DNA of 64,000 bases from positions 670,178 to 734,177 of the forward strand of contig JALCKZ010000001.1 of the NCBI GenBank assembly GCA_022647615.1, given 5' to 3'. The translations under genes and the position numbers were made by a program. Within the stretch, counting starts at the first letter, position 1. The number at the start of each line of letters is the position of its first letter. Below, in pieces: positions 27,163 to 34,998 of this stretch. Source of the DNA: Bacteroidales bacterium. GTDB lineage: Bacteria; Bacteroidota; Bacteroidia; Bacteroidales; UBA932. The notes beneath the pieces are model-generated. The model was not told the origin of the DNA, searched no databases, and saw nothing but the letters and a program-made list of their open reading frames with translations.

Positions 27163-27846
27163 ATGAAAAGGATAATTTGTGTTTTATTTGCGGTTCTGAT
27201 TGCCGCCGGAGCATCTGCCCAAGTGTATTATGGACCTGGGTATCGTTCTCATAGAGTGATAATTAACCAAGACCAGCAGCAACCATCTCGGCAACAATAT
27301 TATCGTAATGATTATGACTATGATAACGTTTTCCGTCATCATGGATACAGGGGTTTTGTAGATAACGGATATACCGTTGGAGTAGGGGATTATAGTCTGG
27401 ACAGATATGATATCTCCACAACTCACGGTTGTCAAATTAATCCGTTTGTCTTTGTTGGAGGCGGTATTGGCGTTGTCTATTTTGATGCTGACAACAATAA
27501 TCATGATAACTATAACAGCAGTTACTTTAATGATTATGATGACAATCTGTATAGCTTTAAAATGTTTGCAGATGTAAGGTTCCATTTTTTGCCAACGACA
27601 ATTAGCCCGTACCTTGATTTTAAGAGCGGGTTTATGGCGGGCGATATTCACGGTCCCACTTTTAATGCATCATTGGGAATTTCTTTAAGAAACCTGGATT
27701 TGAGCATAGGGTTTAACTGGCTGAGATACAATTATTCAAACGACAGCGATGATGATTATAATCCATATTGGAAAGATGGTATTACAGGCAATTACAAGGA
27801 TGTAAACATGAACGGAATTTCATTCCGCATAGGAGTGAATTTCTGA
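27163..27846 (+). CDS. Outer-membrane beta-barrel-like protein of unknown function
   Basis: A 227-residue protein with a signal peptide (RIICVLFAVLIAAGASA, then Q). An N-terminal Gln/Tyr/Asp-rich stretch (about 21-60) is followed by repeated amphipathic beta segments with alternating hydrophobic residues. It ends in a terminal aromatic, FRIGVNF, as in outer-membrane barrels. Short Asn/Asp-rich loops (DNNNHDNYNSSYF; YSNDSDDDYNPYW) look like surface loops. I do not recognise a named family beyond the general small-barrel class. It is monocistronic and converges on the AlkD-like gene with a 20-nt gap. Confidence 0.7.
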   Translation: MKRIICVLFAVLIAAGASAQVYYGPGYRSHRVIINQDQQQPSRQQYYRNDYDYDNVFRHHGYRGFVDNGYTVGVGDYSLDRYDISTTHGCQINPFVFVGGGIGVVYFDADNNNHDNYNSSYFNDYDDNLYSFKMFADVRFHFLPTTISPYLDFKSGFMAGDIHGPTFNASLGISLRNLDLSIGFNWLRYNYSNDSDDDYNPYWKDGITGNYKDVNMNGISFRIGVNF

Positions 27847-27866
27847 CAATATATATTTTGCAGTTG

Positions 27867-28681
27867 TTAATGTGACAGCTCGGAAATCTTGATTTTATTC
27901 TCTTTAGTTATTCTAAAAGAATCTCTGGATTTTTGAGCTGTCATTTTTTTTATTCTTCCCGACAGTTCATTGTTTTTTAGGAAGTTAATTGTCTTTTCAG
28001 GATATTTTGCAGCAGCGGTTGCAAGGCACCATGCAACTCCCATTTCTACATAAAAAGGAGTTTTAAAACCTTCTTGCAATTTTGTTTTGGAGTTGCCCGA
28101 TGTTGATTTTTCTTTTGAATAAAATTGTCCTTTTTTGCCGCCAACAGTTCTGCATGCTGATAAAACATTATCAACATATTGGTCATCTAAAAAATTGACC
28201 ATCAGCATTATTACGGCAAATCTGCAATAAAATTCTTTTGTGGATTTCAGATAGGGTTGCAGAAAATTCCATACAGATTCTTTGTCAGCTGCAGTTAGTT
28301 TTTGAACCCATTTTGTGGTGCTGCAGGCAACATCATTGACTGCCCAATTATCAATCATTGGGATAAATTTCTTATACCACTTAAATCTCTCATTTAAAGG
28401 CATTTTAGCAGAACCAATCAAAATGCCTGTGAGTAATTTTTCCTCCAGAAAAGTTGCCTCTGCGGTTTCTGCTTCCAGAATTTTTTGCCAATCTTCCTGG
28501 ACGAGCTTTTTTGCAAGAGTTCTGATGGCAGGAATCCTTATTCCCAGCACGCTCTCTTTTTGATTTGCCGCAGCTTCTTTGCTCCAAAAACTATGCGGGC
28601 GTTAAACTCTTTGTATTCACCGTCGTGAGGCAAAATAAGAGCTTTTAATTGCTTTAATATTTCTGTGCGGGTTTTATTCAT
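27867..28681 (-). pseudogene. AlkD-like DNA alkylation repair protein, frame broken by one base
   Basis: AlkD-type glycosylases are HEAT-repeat proteins that remove bulky or positively charged alkyl bases. Reading the minus strand from the ATG at 28681, the protein begins MNKTRTEILKQLKALIL and runs in frame to about ARIVFG. It then needs a shift of one base at 28584-28590 (a TTTTTGG run on that strand) to continue as SKEAAANQKESVLGIRIPAIRTLAKKLVQEDW. The rest is the helical HEAT domain with DNWAVNDVACSTTKW and MLMVNFLDD. The stop of the shifted frame is at 27867. It probably codes an intact protein of about 270 residues, with the shift a sequence error or a recent mutation. Confidence 0.78.
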
Positions 28682-28795
28682 GCGTCATTCTGGTTATTGT
28701 GAGGATTCTCTGAGTGCCAACGTCTGTGCAAAGTTAAGAAAGGGAGAGATGTGTGCAAGCGGTGAAAATGGTAAATCTTTCTGTAATTTATGTAA

Positions 28796-28825
28796 CTTGC
28801 AATAGGGTACAGGGCCTTATTTTTG
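28796..28825 (+). promoter_or_regulatory. Probable promoter of the iron alcohol dehydrogenase operon
   Basis: CTTG at 28796-28799, an 18-nt spacer, then TATTTTTG at 28818-28825, matching TAnnTTTG. It gives a leader of about 45 nt. Confidence 0.5.
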
Positions 28826-28876
28826 CAACATGAAATTATGTTTAAACAGAGATAATAAATTTAAAAATTAATAATT

Positions 28877-30046
28877 ATGAGCAATTTTGATATGTATGTT
28901 CCTACCAGGCTGGTGTTTGGACAAGGACAGTTGAATAATCTTCACACACTTCCGCTTCCCGGAAAGAAAGCGTTGATAGTTATTTCCAATGGTAAATCTA
29001 CAAGAGCAAACGGTTATTTGGACAGAACTCAGGAACAGCTTAAAATGGCTGGTGTTGAGTATGTTGTATTTGATAAAGTTGAGCCTAATCCTTTAAAGGC
29101 AACCGTTGAGGCAGGCGGAAAAATGGCGCGTGAAAACAAATGTGATTTTATTCTGCCGCTTGGCGGAGGGAGTTGCATGGATGCTGCAAAAGGCATTGCT
29201 ACAATGGCTACAAATGACGGTGATTTGTGGGATTATATTGCGCTTGGAACGGGCAAGGGAAAACCAATTATTAATCCGCTCCCGATAGTTGCTATTTCTA
29301 CAACAGCCGGAACAGGCTCAGAGACAGATAATGGAGCAGTTATTACTAATCCGGATACAAAAGAGAAGACCGCTCTTTTTGGCGTGAATTTGTTTCCGGT
29401 TCTTGCTATTGTTGACCCTGAACTTATGGCATCTGTTCCTCCAAAATTCACAGCATATCAAGGCTTTGACGCAATCTTCCACAGTCTTGAGGGATATGTT
29501 TCCAAGTGTGCAAATTTGATGAGTGATATGTATGCTCATACCGCAATTTACAATGTGTCTCATTATCTGCCGCGTGCCGTAAAGAACGGGAAGGATATGG
29601 AGGCAAGGGAAAAAGTTGCCTTTGCAAATTCTCTTTCCGGAACTGTTATGTGTGTTGGAACTTGTACTGCGGAGCACTCTTTGGAGCATGCGTTATCTGC
29701 TTATCATCAGGAACTTCCACATGGGGCAGGCTTGATTATGATAAGCAAGGCTTATTATTCTTGTCTGATTAGAAAACACTCTTGTGATGATAGATTTGTT
29801 CAGATGGCTAAGATTATGGGAATGGAGAATGCCTCTAAGCCTGAGGATTTTATAACAATGCTTGCAAAGCTTCAGGAGGATTGCGGCGTTGCAGATTTAA
29901 AGATGTCTGATTACGGAATTAAGGAGTCTGAATTTGAGGGGATGGTTAAGAATGCAAAAAGCTGCATGAGCATGTTGTTTGATTGTGAGAGACTTCCATT
30001 AACAGATGAAGATTGCTTGAGAATCTATCGTGAGTCTTACAAATAA
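28877..30046 (+). CDS. Iron-containing (group III) alcohol dehydrogenase
   Basis: An NAD(P)-dependent alcohol or aldehyde oxidoreductase of the butanol dehydrogenase-like family. The 389-residue protein has MYVPTRLVFGQGQLNNL at the start, the dinucleotide loop LPLGGGSCMDAAKGIA (about 92-107) and STTAGTGSETDNGAV. The metal-binding region PKFTAYQGFDAIFHSLEGYVS provides Asp/His, and the final HALSAYHQELPHGAGL provides two more His. The true substrate cannot be told. A cupin gene starts 5 nt after its stop, so they form an operon. Confidence 0.9.
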   Translation: MSNFDMYVPTRLVFGQGQLNNLHTLPLPGKKALIVISNGKSTRANGYLDRTQEQLKMAGVEYVVFDKVEPNPLKATVEAGGKMARENKCDFILPLGGGSCMDAAKGIATMATNDGDLWDYIALGTGKGKPIINPLPIVAISTTAGTGSETDNGAVITNPDTKEKTALFGVNLFPVLAIVDPELMASVPPKFTAYQGFDAIFHSLEGYVSKCANLMSDMYAHTAIYNVSHYLPRAVKNGKDMEAREKVAFANSLSGTVMCVGTCTAEHSLEHALSAYHQELPHGAGLIMISKAYYSCLIRKHSCDDRFVQMAKIMGMENASKPEDFITMLAKLQEDCGVADLKMSDYGIKESEFEGMVKNAKSCMSMLFDCERLPLTDEDCLRIYRESYK

Positions 30047-30051
30047 AAGAT

Positions 30052-30456
30052 ATGGAAATAAAAAAACTTCTTTATCCAGTTGGAGACTTTAATTCTGCTT
30101 ATGCAAAATACTTTATCGGTAATAGTTATTTAAATGTTCTTGCAACAGGAGAGGGGAAGCTGCCAATTGTAAATGTTACTTTTGAACCCGGATGCCGCAA
30201 TAACTGGCATACTCATTACAAAGGCGGTCAGATTTTGATTTGTGTTGCCGGCAGAGGCTGGTATCAGGAGTGGGGGAAGGCTCCAAAAGAGTTGCATGCG
30301 GGTGATGTTGTGGATATTCCTGCCGGCGTAAAGCATTGGCATGGAGCAGCTAAGGATTGCTGGTTCCAGCATATAGCAATTGGAGTTCCTGCAGAGGGAG
30401 CTTCTACCGAGTGGCTGGAGCCTGTGACAGATGAAGTCTATAATAAGCTTCCGTAA
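30052..30456 (+). CDS. Cupin domain protein
   Basis: A 134-residue single-domain cupin. Motif 1 is FEPGCRNNWHTHYKGGQILICVAGRGWYQEWG, with the metal His pair in WHTHYKGGQ; motif 2 is DVVDIPAGVKHWHGA. This pattern is common in small cupins near oxidoreductases and is often annotated as carboxymuconolactone-decarboxylase-associated. It lies 5 nt after the alcohol dehydrogenase and probably works on the same pathway. The reaction is unknown. Confidence 0.85.
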   Translation: MEIKKLLYPVGDFNSAYAKYFIGNSYLNVLATGEGKLPIVNVTFEPGCRNNWHTHYKGGQILICVAGRGWYQEWGKAPKELHAGDVVDIPAGVKHWHGAAKDCWFQHIAIGVPAEGASTEWLEPVTDEVYNKLP

Positions 30457-30506
30457 GAAATTTTAACATAACTTTGCACATAAGAACTCACTAATAAGAA
30501 TTAGAC

Positions 30507-31991
30507 ATGTTTAGAAAAGTTAGAATTATTTTGGCGGCGATTTTCTTTATTGCCATAACACTTTTATTTTTAGGAATTTGCGGCGGCTATGCAAAATGGC
30601 TTTCATGGGTGCCAAAGATGCAATTTCTGCCTGCGGTTCTTTCACTAAATATAATAGTTGTTGCAGCGCTGATAATTTTAACTTTAATAATTGGCAGAAT
30701 TTATTGTTCCGTTATTTGCCCTCTTGGCGTTATGCAAGATGTAATATCCTGGATTTCAGGCAAACGCAAAGGGAAGAAAAACAGGTTTACTTATTCTCCT
30801 GCAATTTCATGGCTGAGGTATGTGGTACTTGGACTTTTTATACTCGCGATAGTTTTTGGAATTCATTCTTTTGTTGCGCTGCTTGCGCCGTATAGTTCTT
30901 ATGGAAGAATTGCGTCTAATTTATTTGCTCCGGCAGTACAATTGGGACACTATCATATTTTAAGTTACTATGTTTTTGGAGTAGCAGTTATTACTCTTGT
31001 TGTAATTTTTATTCTTGCATGGAGGAACGGCAGAACCTATTGTAATACAATATGTCCCGTTGGAACAGTACTTGGATTTTTCTCCAGGTTTGCAATGTTC
31101 CGTCCAATGATTGATAATTCCAAATGTGTGGGCTGCAAGCTTTGCGGCCGCAGATGCAAAGCATCTTGTATAAATTATGATAATCATAAAATAGATTATA
31201 GCAGATGTGTCTCTTGCGGAGATTGCATTGGTAATTGCAATCAGGGTGCAATTCATTATCATTTTATGTGGAAAGGCAGGCAGCAGCAGGATGCGGCTGA
31301 GGCAAAAAAAGTGGTTGCTGATGCAGATAAAAAATCAGATGCTCCTGCACAACAAACTGTCGGGACACAAAATTTTACACGCCGCAACTTTCTGACAGCC
31401 ACTGCAATGCTGGCGACAACCGCTGCTTTGGCAAAAGATAAATGTGTGACAAAAGTAATGGGCGAGCCTGATAAAGTTTCCAGGGAAACACCAATTCTTC
31501 CTCCAGGAGCGATGAGTGCGGAAAACATGGCTGACCATTGTACCGGCTGTCAGCTTTGTATTGCAAATTGTCCCGGTCATGTGCTGCATCCTTCAATGGG
31601 TCTGATGACTTTTATGCAGCCAACCGTCTCTTATGAAAAAGGTTTTTGCCAGCCAGATTGTGACAAGTGTTCTAATCTGTGTCCTGCCGGTGCTATAAAG
31701 CCAATCAAGGCAGAAACAAAATTTAAAGTTCATATTGGCCATGCTGTTTGGCAAGGCTTTAACTGTCTGGTTTTGAATAAGAACGTGGCATGCGGAGTTT
31801 GCTGGCAAAATTGTCCTTATGGTGCAATTACCATGCTGCCGCTGGATGAGACTAATCCCGATAGTTTGCAATATCCATCTGTAGATGACAGCATCTGCGT
31901 GGGTTGCGGCGCCTGTGAAAAAGCTTGCCCTGCCCGTCCGGCCAAGGCAATCTATGTAGAAGGTTACGACAAACAGGTTTTTGATAAATAA
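30507..31991 (+). CDS. Membrane polyferredoxin, NapH/NosR-like 4Fe-4S protein
   Basis: A 494-residue membrane iron-sulfur protein. Residues 1-190 hold about five transmembrane segments with the two NapH-type cysteine motifs CSVICPLGVMQDVISW and CNTICPVGTVLGFFSRF. After these come two 4Fe-4S ferredoxin motifs (CVGCKLCGRRC, CVSCGDCIGNC). A Tat-like signal lies inside the chain (RRNFLTATAMLATTAALA, about 291-308), followed by more 4Fe-4S clusters (CTGCQLCIANC, CGVCWQNC, CVGCGACEKAC). The middle Tat-like stretch suggests an in-frame fusion of a NapH part with an exported NapG-like part. It likely moves electrons from the quinone pool. The partner is not in the window. Confidence 0.84.
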   Translation: MFRKVRIILAAIFFIAITLLFLGICGGYAKWLSWVPKMQFLPAVLSLNIIVVAALIILTLIIGRIYCSVICPLGVMQDVISWISGKRKGKKNRFTYSPAISWLRYVVLGLFILAIVFGIHSFVALLAPYSSYGRIASNLFAPAVQLGHYHILSYYVFGVAVITLVVIFILAWRNGRTYCNTICPVGTVLGFFSRFAMFRPMIDNSKCVGCKLCGRRCKASCINYDNHKIDYSRCVSCGDCIGNCNQGAIHYHFMWKGRQQQDAAEAKKVVADADKKSDAPAQQTVGTQNFTRRNFLTATAMLATTAALAKDKCVTKVMGEPDKVSRETPILPPGAMSAENMADHCTGCQLCIANCPGHVLHPSMGLMTFMQPTVSYEKGFCQPDCDKCSNLCPAGAIKPIKAETKFKVHIGHAVWQGFNCLVLNKNVACGVCWQNCPYGAITMLPLDETNPDSLQYPSVDDSICVGCGACEKACPARPAKAIYVEGYDKQVFDK

Positions 31992-32067
31992 ATCACTTTT
32001 CCTGGCTTCTGCTGCCATTTGGCAAAGTTAGAAGTAATCTTTGTACCAGATTTAAAAGGTCAAAGAA

Positions 32068-32475
32068 ATGGAAAACGAGTCATCATCTGTCGGGAAAATA
32101 ATAGAGTCAATCACAACTGCGGCAATTATAATTATTTTAATAATCACCTGTCCCTCAGAGGGAAAAATGAAGAATACGGTACTTGATGATGCCGCTCAGT
32201 TTGACTTGGAGTATAATTCTAATTTAAATAGCGGAGCATATCAAGTTGCAAGATTTTTTAGCTCAATGCTACCGGGTCTCGTAAATAATTCCATAGCTGC
32301 AAGATATGATATAAGCGTTACCCAATACGTTGTTTTTTCTATTTGTAAAATGACTGATGTTCAAACACATGAATCACACATAGTTGCGTTTGGCGTGTTG
32401 AGCAATGTGTTTATCTGCGAGGGAAATCTGACAGAATTGATAGAAAACGGAAACCGGGTCTTAACAGAAGAATAA
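32068..32475 (+). CDS. Small membrane-anchored protein of unknown function (DUF4359-like)
   Basis: A 135-residue protein with one hydrophobic segment at about 17-28 (TAAIIIILIITC). A soluble part then ends in a short beta-rich domain with YVVFSICKMTD and HIVAFGVLSNVFIC, resembling the small DUF4359 proteins. Resemblance to that family is by pattern only. Its first codons carry a CTGTCGGGA word (32087-32095). It lies between the polyferredoxin and the accessory island, in the same direction as both, and may belong to neither. Confidence 0.55.
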   Translation: MENESSSVGKIIESITTAAIIIILIITCPSEGKMKNTVLDDAAQFDLEYNSNLNSGAYQVARFFSSMLPGLVNNSIAARYDISVTQYVVFSICKMTDVQTHESHIVAFGVLSNVFICEGNLTELIENGNRVLTEE

Positions 32476-32528
32476 ATTCATAACTTTGAGAGAGAATTAT
32501 AACCTCAAGAAAATAAACAAACTGCACT

Positions 32529-32894
32529 ATGAAAAGAAAACCAGAAGAAACTATGAAAATGTTAGAAAGAAATAAGACAATGTTAAAAGAGAATAAAAAA
32601 TCACCAGCCAAGAAAGTAAGGCCTTTGGTTAAAATTACCTCCCCCAAAGGGTATGGATTTAAGTGGACTACTGAGTATGCAGTTCATGTGACATTTGGAA
32701 CGAAACAAGATATTATGGATGCTATTTTTGAGGATGCTAAGGGTTTAAAGTTTAAAGATATTCCTAAGCTTCTTAAAGAAATGATGCCTTGTACAATATT
32801 GGAAGAAACAAAAGAAATTCCTTTTGCAGAGGCTCAAAAATTATATTTCCAGGGTGGCAAAGATTCTGCCGGCAGGGATATATTAACGTTTTAA
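32529..32894 (+). CDS. Small protein of unknown function, first gene of the nuclease island
   Basis: A 121-residue protein with a very basic first third (KRKPEETMKMLERNKTMLKE, NKKSPAKKVRP), suggestive of nucleic-acid or RNA binding. It ends in a compact domain. A stretch MDAIFEDAKGLKFKDIPKLL resembles MMDALVFSF...KGLKIKDI in the nuclease two genes downstream, so the two may share a small fold. I do not recognise the family. The next gene starts 2 nt after its stop, which ties it into one transcript with the island. It could be a partner or antitoxin-like regulator, but this is only inference. Confidence 0.6.
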   Translation: MKRKPEETMKMLERNKTMLKENKKSPAKKVRPLVKITSPKGYGFKWTTEYAVHVTFGTKQDIMDAIFEDAKGLKFKDIPKLLKEMMPCTILEETKEIPFAEAQKLYFQGGKDSAGRDILTF

Positions 32895-32896
32895 TT

Positions 32897-34219
32897 ATGA
32901 GGGTAAAAATTTATAGAGGTTCGCATGAGATTGGCGGCAGTTGCATAGAAGTTACAACCTCTACAAATAGAATCATTCTGGATGCTGGAATGCCTCTTAA
33001 TTATGATGAATTAAATGATACTGAACAGAAAAACATTGACGATGAGGCAGAACGGTGGTGTGAAGGAGCAGATGCAATTTTTATCAGCCATTATCACGCA
33101 GACCATACTGGACTGTTGAAACATATTGACAAAAATATTCCGGTGTATCTATCTGAAGGAACATTAGCTGCTGTGTCCGTTCCCAGAAAACATTTGAGCG
33201 AAAGACTGCGATTGAATAATAATTTTATCACTTTTAAATCGTATGACAAAAGTAATCCCGACAGATCTGTTACGGTTGGTTCTATTAAGGTAACTCCTTA
33301 TACAGTAGATCATTCAGCATTTGATGCATGTGCTCTATTAGTTGAGGCGGATGGCAAACAACTGTTATATAGCGGAGATATTAGAATCAGCGGCAGAAAA
33401 AGAGGGCTTTACAAATGTCTTCCAAAAAATGTTGATTGTCTGTTGCTTGAAGGAACAAATATTAGAAAAGAAGAAGATCATTCTGTTAAAACGTGTGATG
33501 TTGGGGATTTACATTTTGCTAAATGTGTAAGGAGGTATTATTTTGAGAATGAGGTAGAAAGTGAGTTGTGTAATTTGTTTTCCGGCAGTAATAAGCTGCA
33601 TTATATTTGGGCCTCTGCATTGGACATTGACAGGATTGTTACCATTTACCAAGCATGTGTTAAGACTCAAAAAACATTATATATTGATTTATATACGGCA
33701 GCAGTCCTAAGAGATATTAATGAAGTAAGAAATACTATTCCCTCCGCAGAGACGCATCAAAAAATAAATGTCTATATACCTAAGAGTTATAGGCACCCGA
33801 ATAATCATAAAGTGGAAGAGTTGAGACAGAATGATGCAAAGTATTTTAGCGACAAAGGTAAAGTGGTAAAGAAGGATGTAATAACGCAGGATTCTGGTTC
33901 ATCTGTGGTGCTTGTACGTCCTAGGTTGTTGAGAGATATTTTAAAGCCGCTTAAGGTGAGAGATGTGGATTTTATCTGGTCTGTTTGGCTTGGCTATCGT
34001 AATAAAAATAAAGAACTTGTCAAATGGTTAAATGATAATCAGATTCCATTGTATTTTGCTCATACTAGCGGACATGCTGATGTTGAATCTTTGCAAAAGA
34101 TTGTGAAAAGCGTTAGCCCAAAGGCGATTATCCCTGTACATACAGAAGCGCCGGAGAAATTTGAAGAAGTGTTTAAGGGGTATAAGATTTTACAAGGGGC
34201 GGATAGTTACGATGTCTGA
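32897..34219 (+). CDS. RNase J-like metallo-beta-lactamase (beta-CASP type) nuclease
   Basis: A 440-residue enzyme. The metallo-beta-lactamase motif HYHADH is at about 65-70, with the later ligands VDHSAFD and SGDIRISG. The end shows the beta-CASP/RNase J pattern FAHTSGHADVESLQKIV, then KAIIPVHTEAPEKFEEV. Such proteins cut or trim RNA (or DNA) with two zinc ions. I start it at the ATG at 32897 because the protein begins at once with the fold (MRVKIYRGSHEIGGSC). It is shorter and more diverged than housekeeping RNase J, and it lies between unknown and nuclease genes, pointing to an accessory role. Confidence 0.78.
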   Translation: MRVKIYRGSHEIGGSCIEVTTSTNRIILDAGMPLNYDELNDTEQKNIDDEAERWCEGADAIFISHYHADHTGLLKHIDKNIPVYLSEGTLAAVSVPRKHLSERLRLNNNFITFKSYDKSNPDRSVTVGSIKVTPYTVDHSAFDACALLVEADGKQLLYSGDIRISGRKRGLYKCLPKNVDCLLLEGTNIRKEEDHSVKTCDVGDLHFAKCVRRYYFENEVESELCNLFSGSNKLHYIWASALDIDRIVTIYQACVKTQKTLYIDLYTAAVLRDINEVRNTIPSAETHQKINVYIPKSYRHPNNHKVEELRQNDAKYFSDKGKVVKKDVITQDSGSSVVLVRPRLLRDILKPLKVRDVDFIWSVWLGYRNKNKELVKWLNDNQIPLYFAHTSGHADVESLQKIVKSVSPKAIIPVHTEAPEKFEEVFKGYKILQGADSYDV

Positions 34220-34264
34220 GATTTGTAGGTAGTTTTATTGTCTAAACTTAAATTTAATATTAAT

Positions 34265-34969
34265 ATGAAAACAAATTTTATTGGGTATTCAGAACGCGGT
34301 ATGATGGATGCGCTTGTATTTTCATTTATGGAAAAGCCAGAAACATTAACACACTTTTTGGAAAAAATAAAAGGATTAAAAATCAAAGATATCGCAGAAT
34401 GTGAATTATACCTAGAACACTCTTTATCTGAATTTGGAACCCCAGACTTAGTTATCATTGTCTCTCATAAAGATAAAGATAGTACAAAGGATGCAATCTT
34501 TGTGGAGGCAAAAGTGAAGGCATACGGTGGACTGAAAAAATCTGAATCTAATTTCAAAAGTCGGAATAAGTATGACGGTTATAGTTCAAATCTTTTTTAT
34601 CAATTATATCTTAAAAAACTATTATTTGATAATCGTGAGAACATCAATATCAATATCAATATCAATAAAAGAATATGGATTACGGACAAGTATAGAAAAA
34701 AAAGAACAATCGGGCAGAATACAACAGTCTTAAAATTGTTTAACAAGATTGTACCGTGCAAAAATTCATATTATGTAGCAATTGTTCCTAAACTAAAAAA
34801 AGATATTCCAGAAGACGTAGCAACATATACTAATTTGAATTTAGGGTCGATTAATTTTATCAGTTGGGACAGCATTGTAAACGACACAGATGAAAATAGT
34901 GTTCTAAGAGCCGTGTATAGGTATAATGAGGGTTTAATTGATGATCAAGGAATAAGATTAGGCCAGTAA
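34265..34969 (+). CDS. PD-(D/E)XK-fold nuclease of unknown subtype
   Basis: A 234-residue protein from the ATG at 34265. It has a clear PD-(D/E)XK signature: TPDLVIIVSHKDKD, then DAIFVEAKVKAYG, with Asp in PD and Glu-Ala-Lys as catalytic residues. A helix follows (KSESNFKSRNKYDGY), then an NININININ tract encoded by four ATCAAT hexamers (34643-34666). The rest is strand/helix, ending LGSINFISWDSIV. It is AT-rich, unlike many neighbours, which fits a transferred gene. I do not recognise the exact family. The downstream gene carries a related but inactive copy of this domain. Confidence 0.7.
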   Translation: MKTNFIGYSERGMMDALVFSFMEKPETLTHFLEKIKGLKIKDIAECELYLEHSLSEFGTPDLVIIVSHKDKDSTKDAIFVEAKVKAYGGLKKSESNFKSRNKYDGYSSNLFYQLYLKKLLFDNRENININININKRIWITDKYRKKRTIGQNTTVLKLFNKIVPCKNSYYVAIVPKLKKDIPEDVATYTNLNLGSINFISWDSIVNDTDENSVLRAVYRYNEGLIDDQGIRLGQ

Positions 34970-34998
34970 TTCATAAATAATTGTTCCTAATTTTTACC

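Noticed and set aside
34643..34666. CRISPR-like or phase-variable repeat
   Set aside because: Only four 6-bp units with no spacers, and the unit length keeps the frame.
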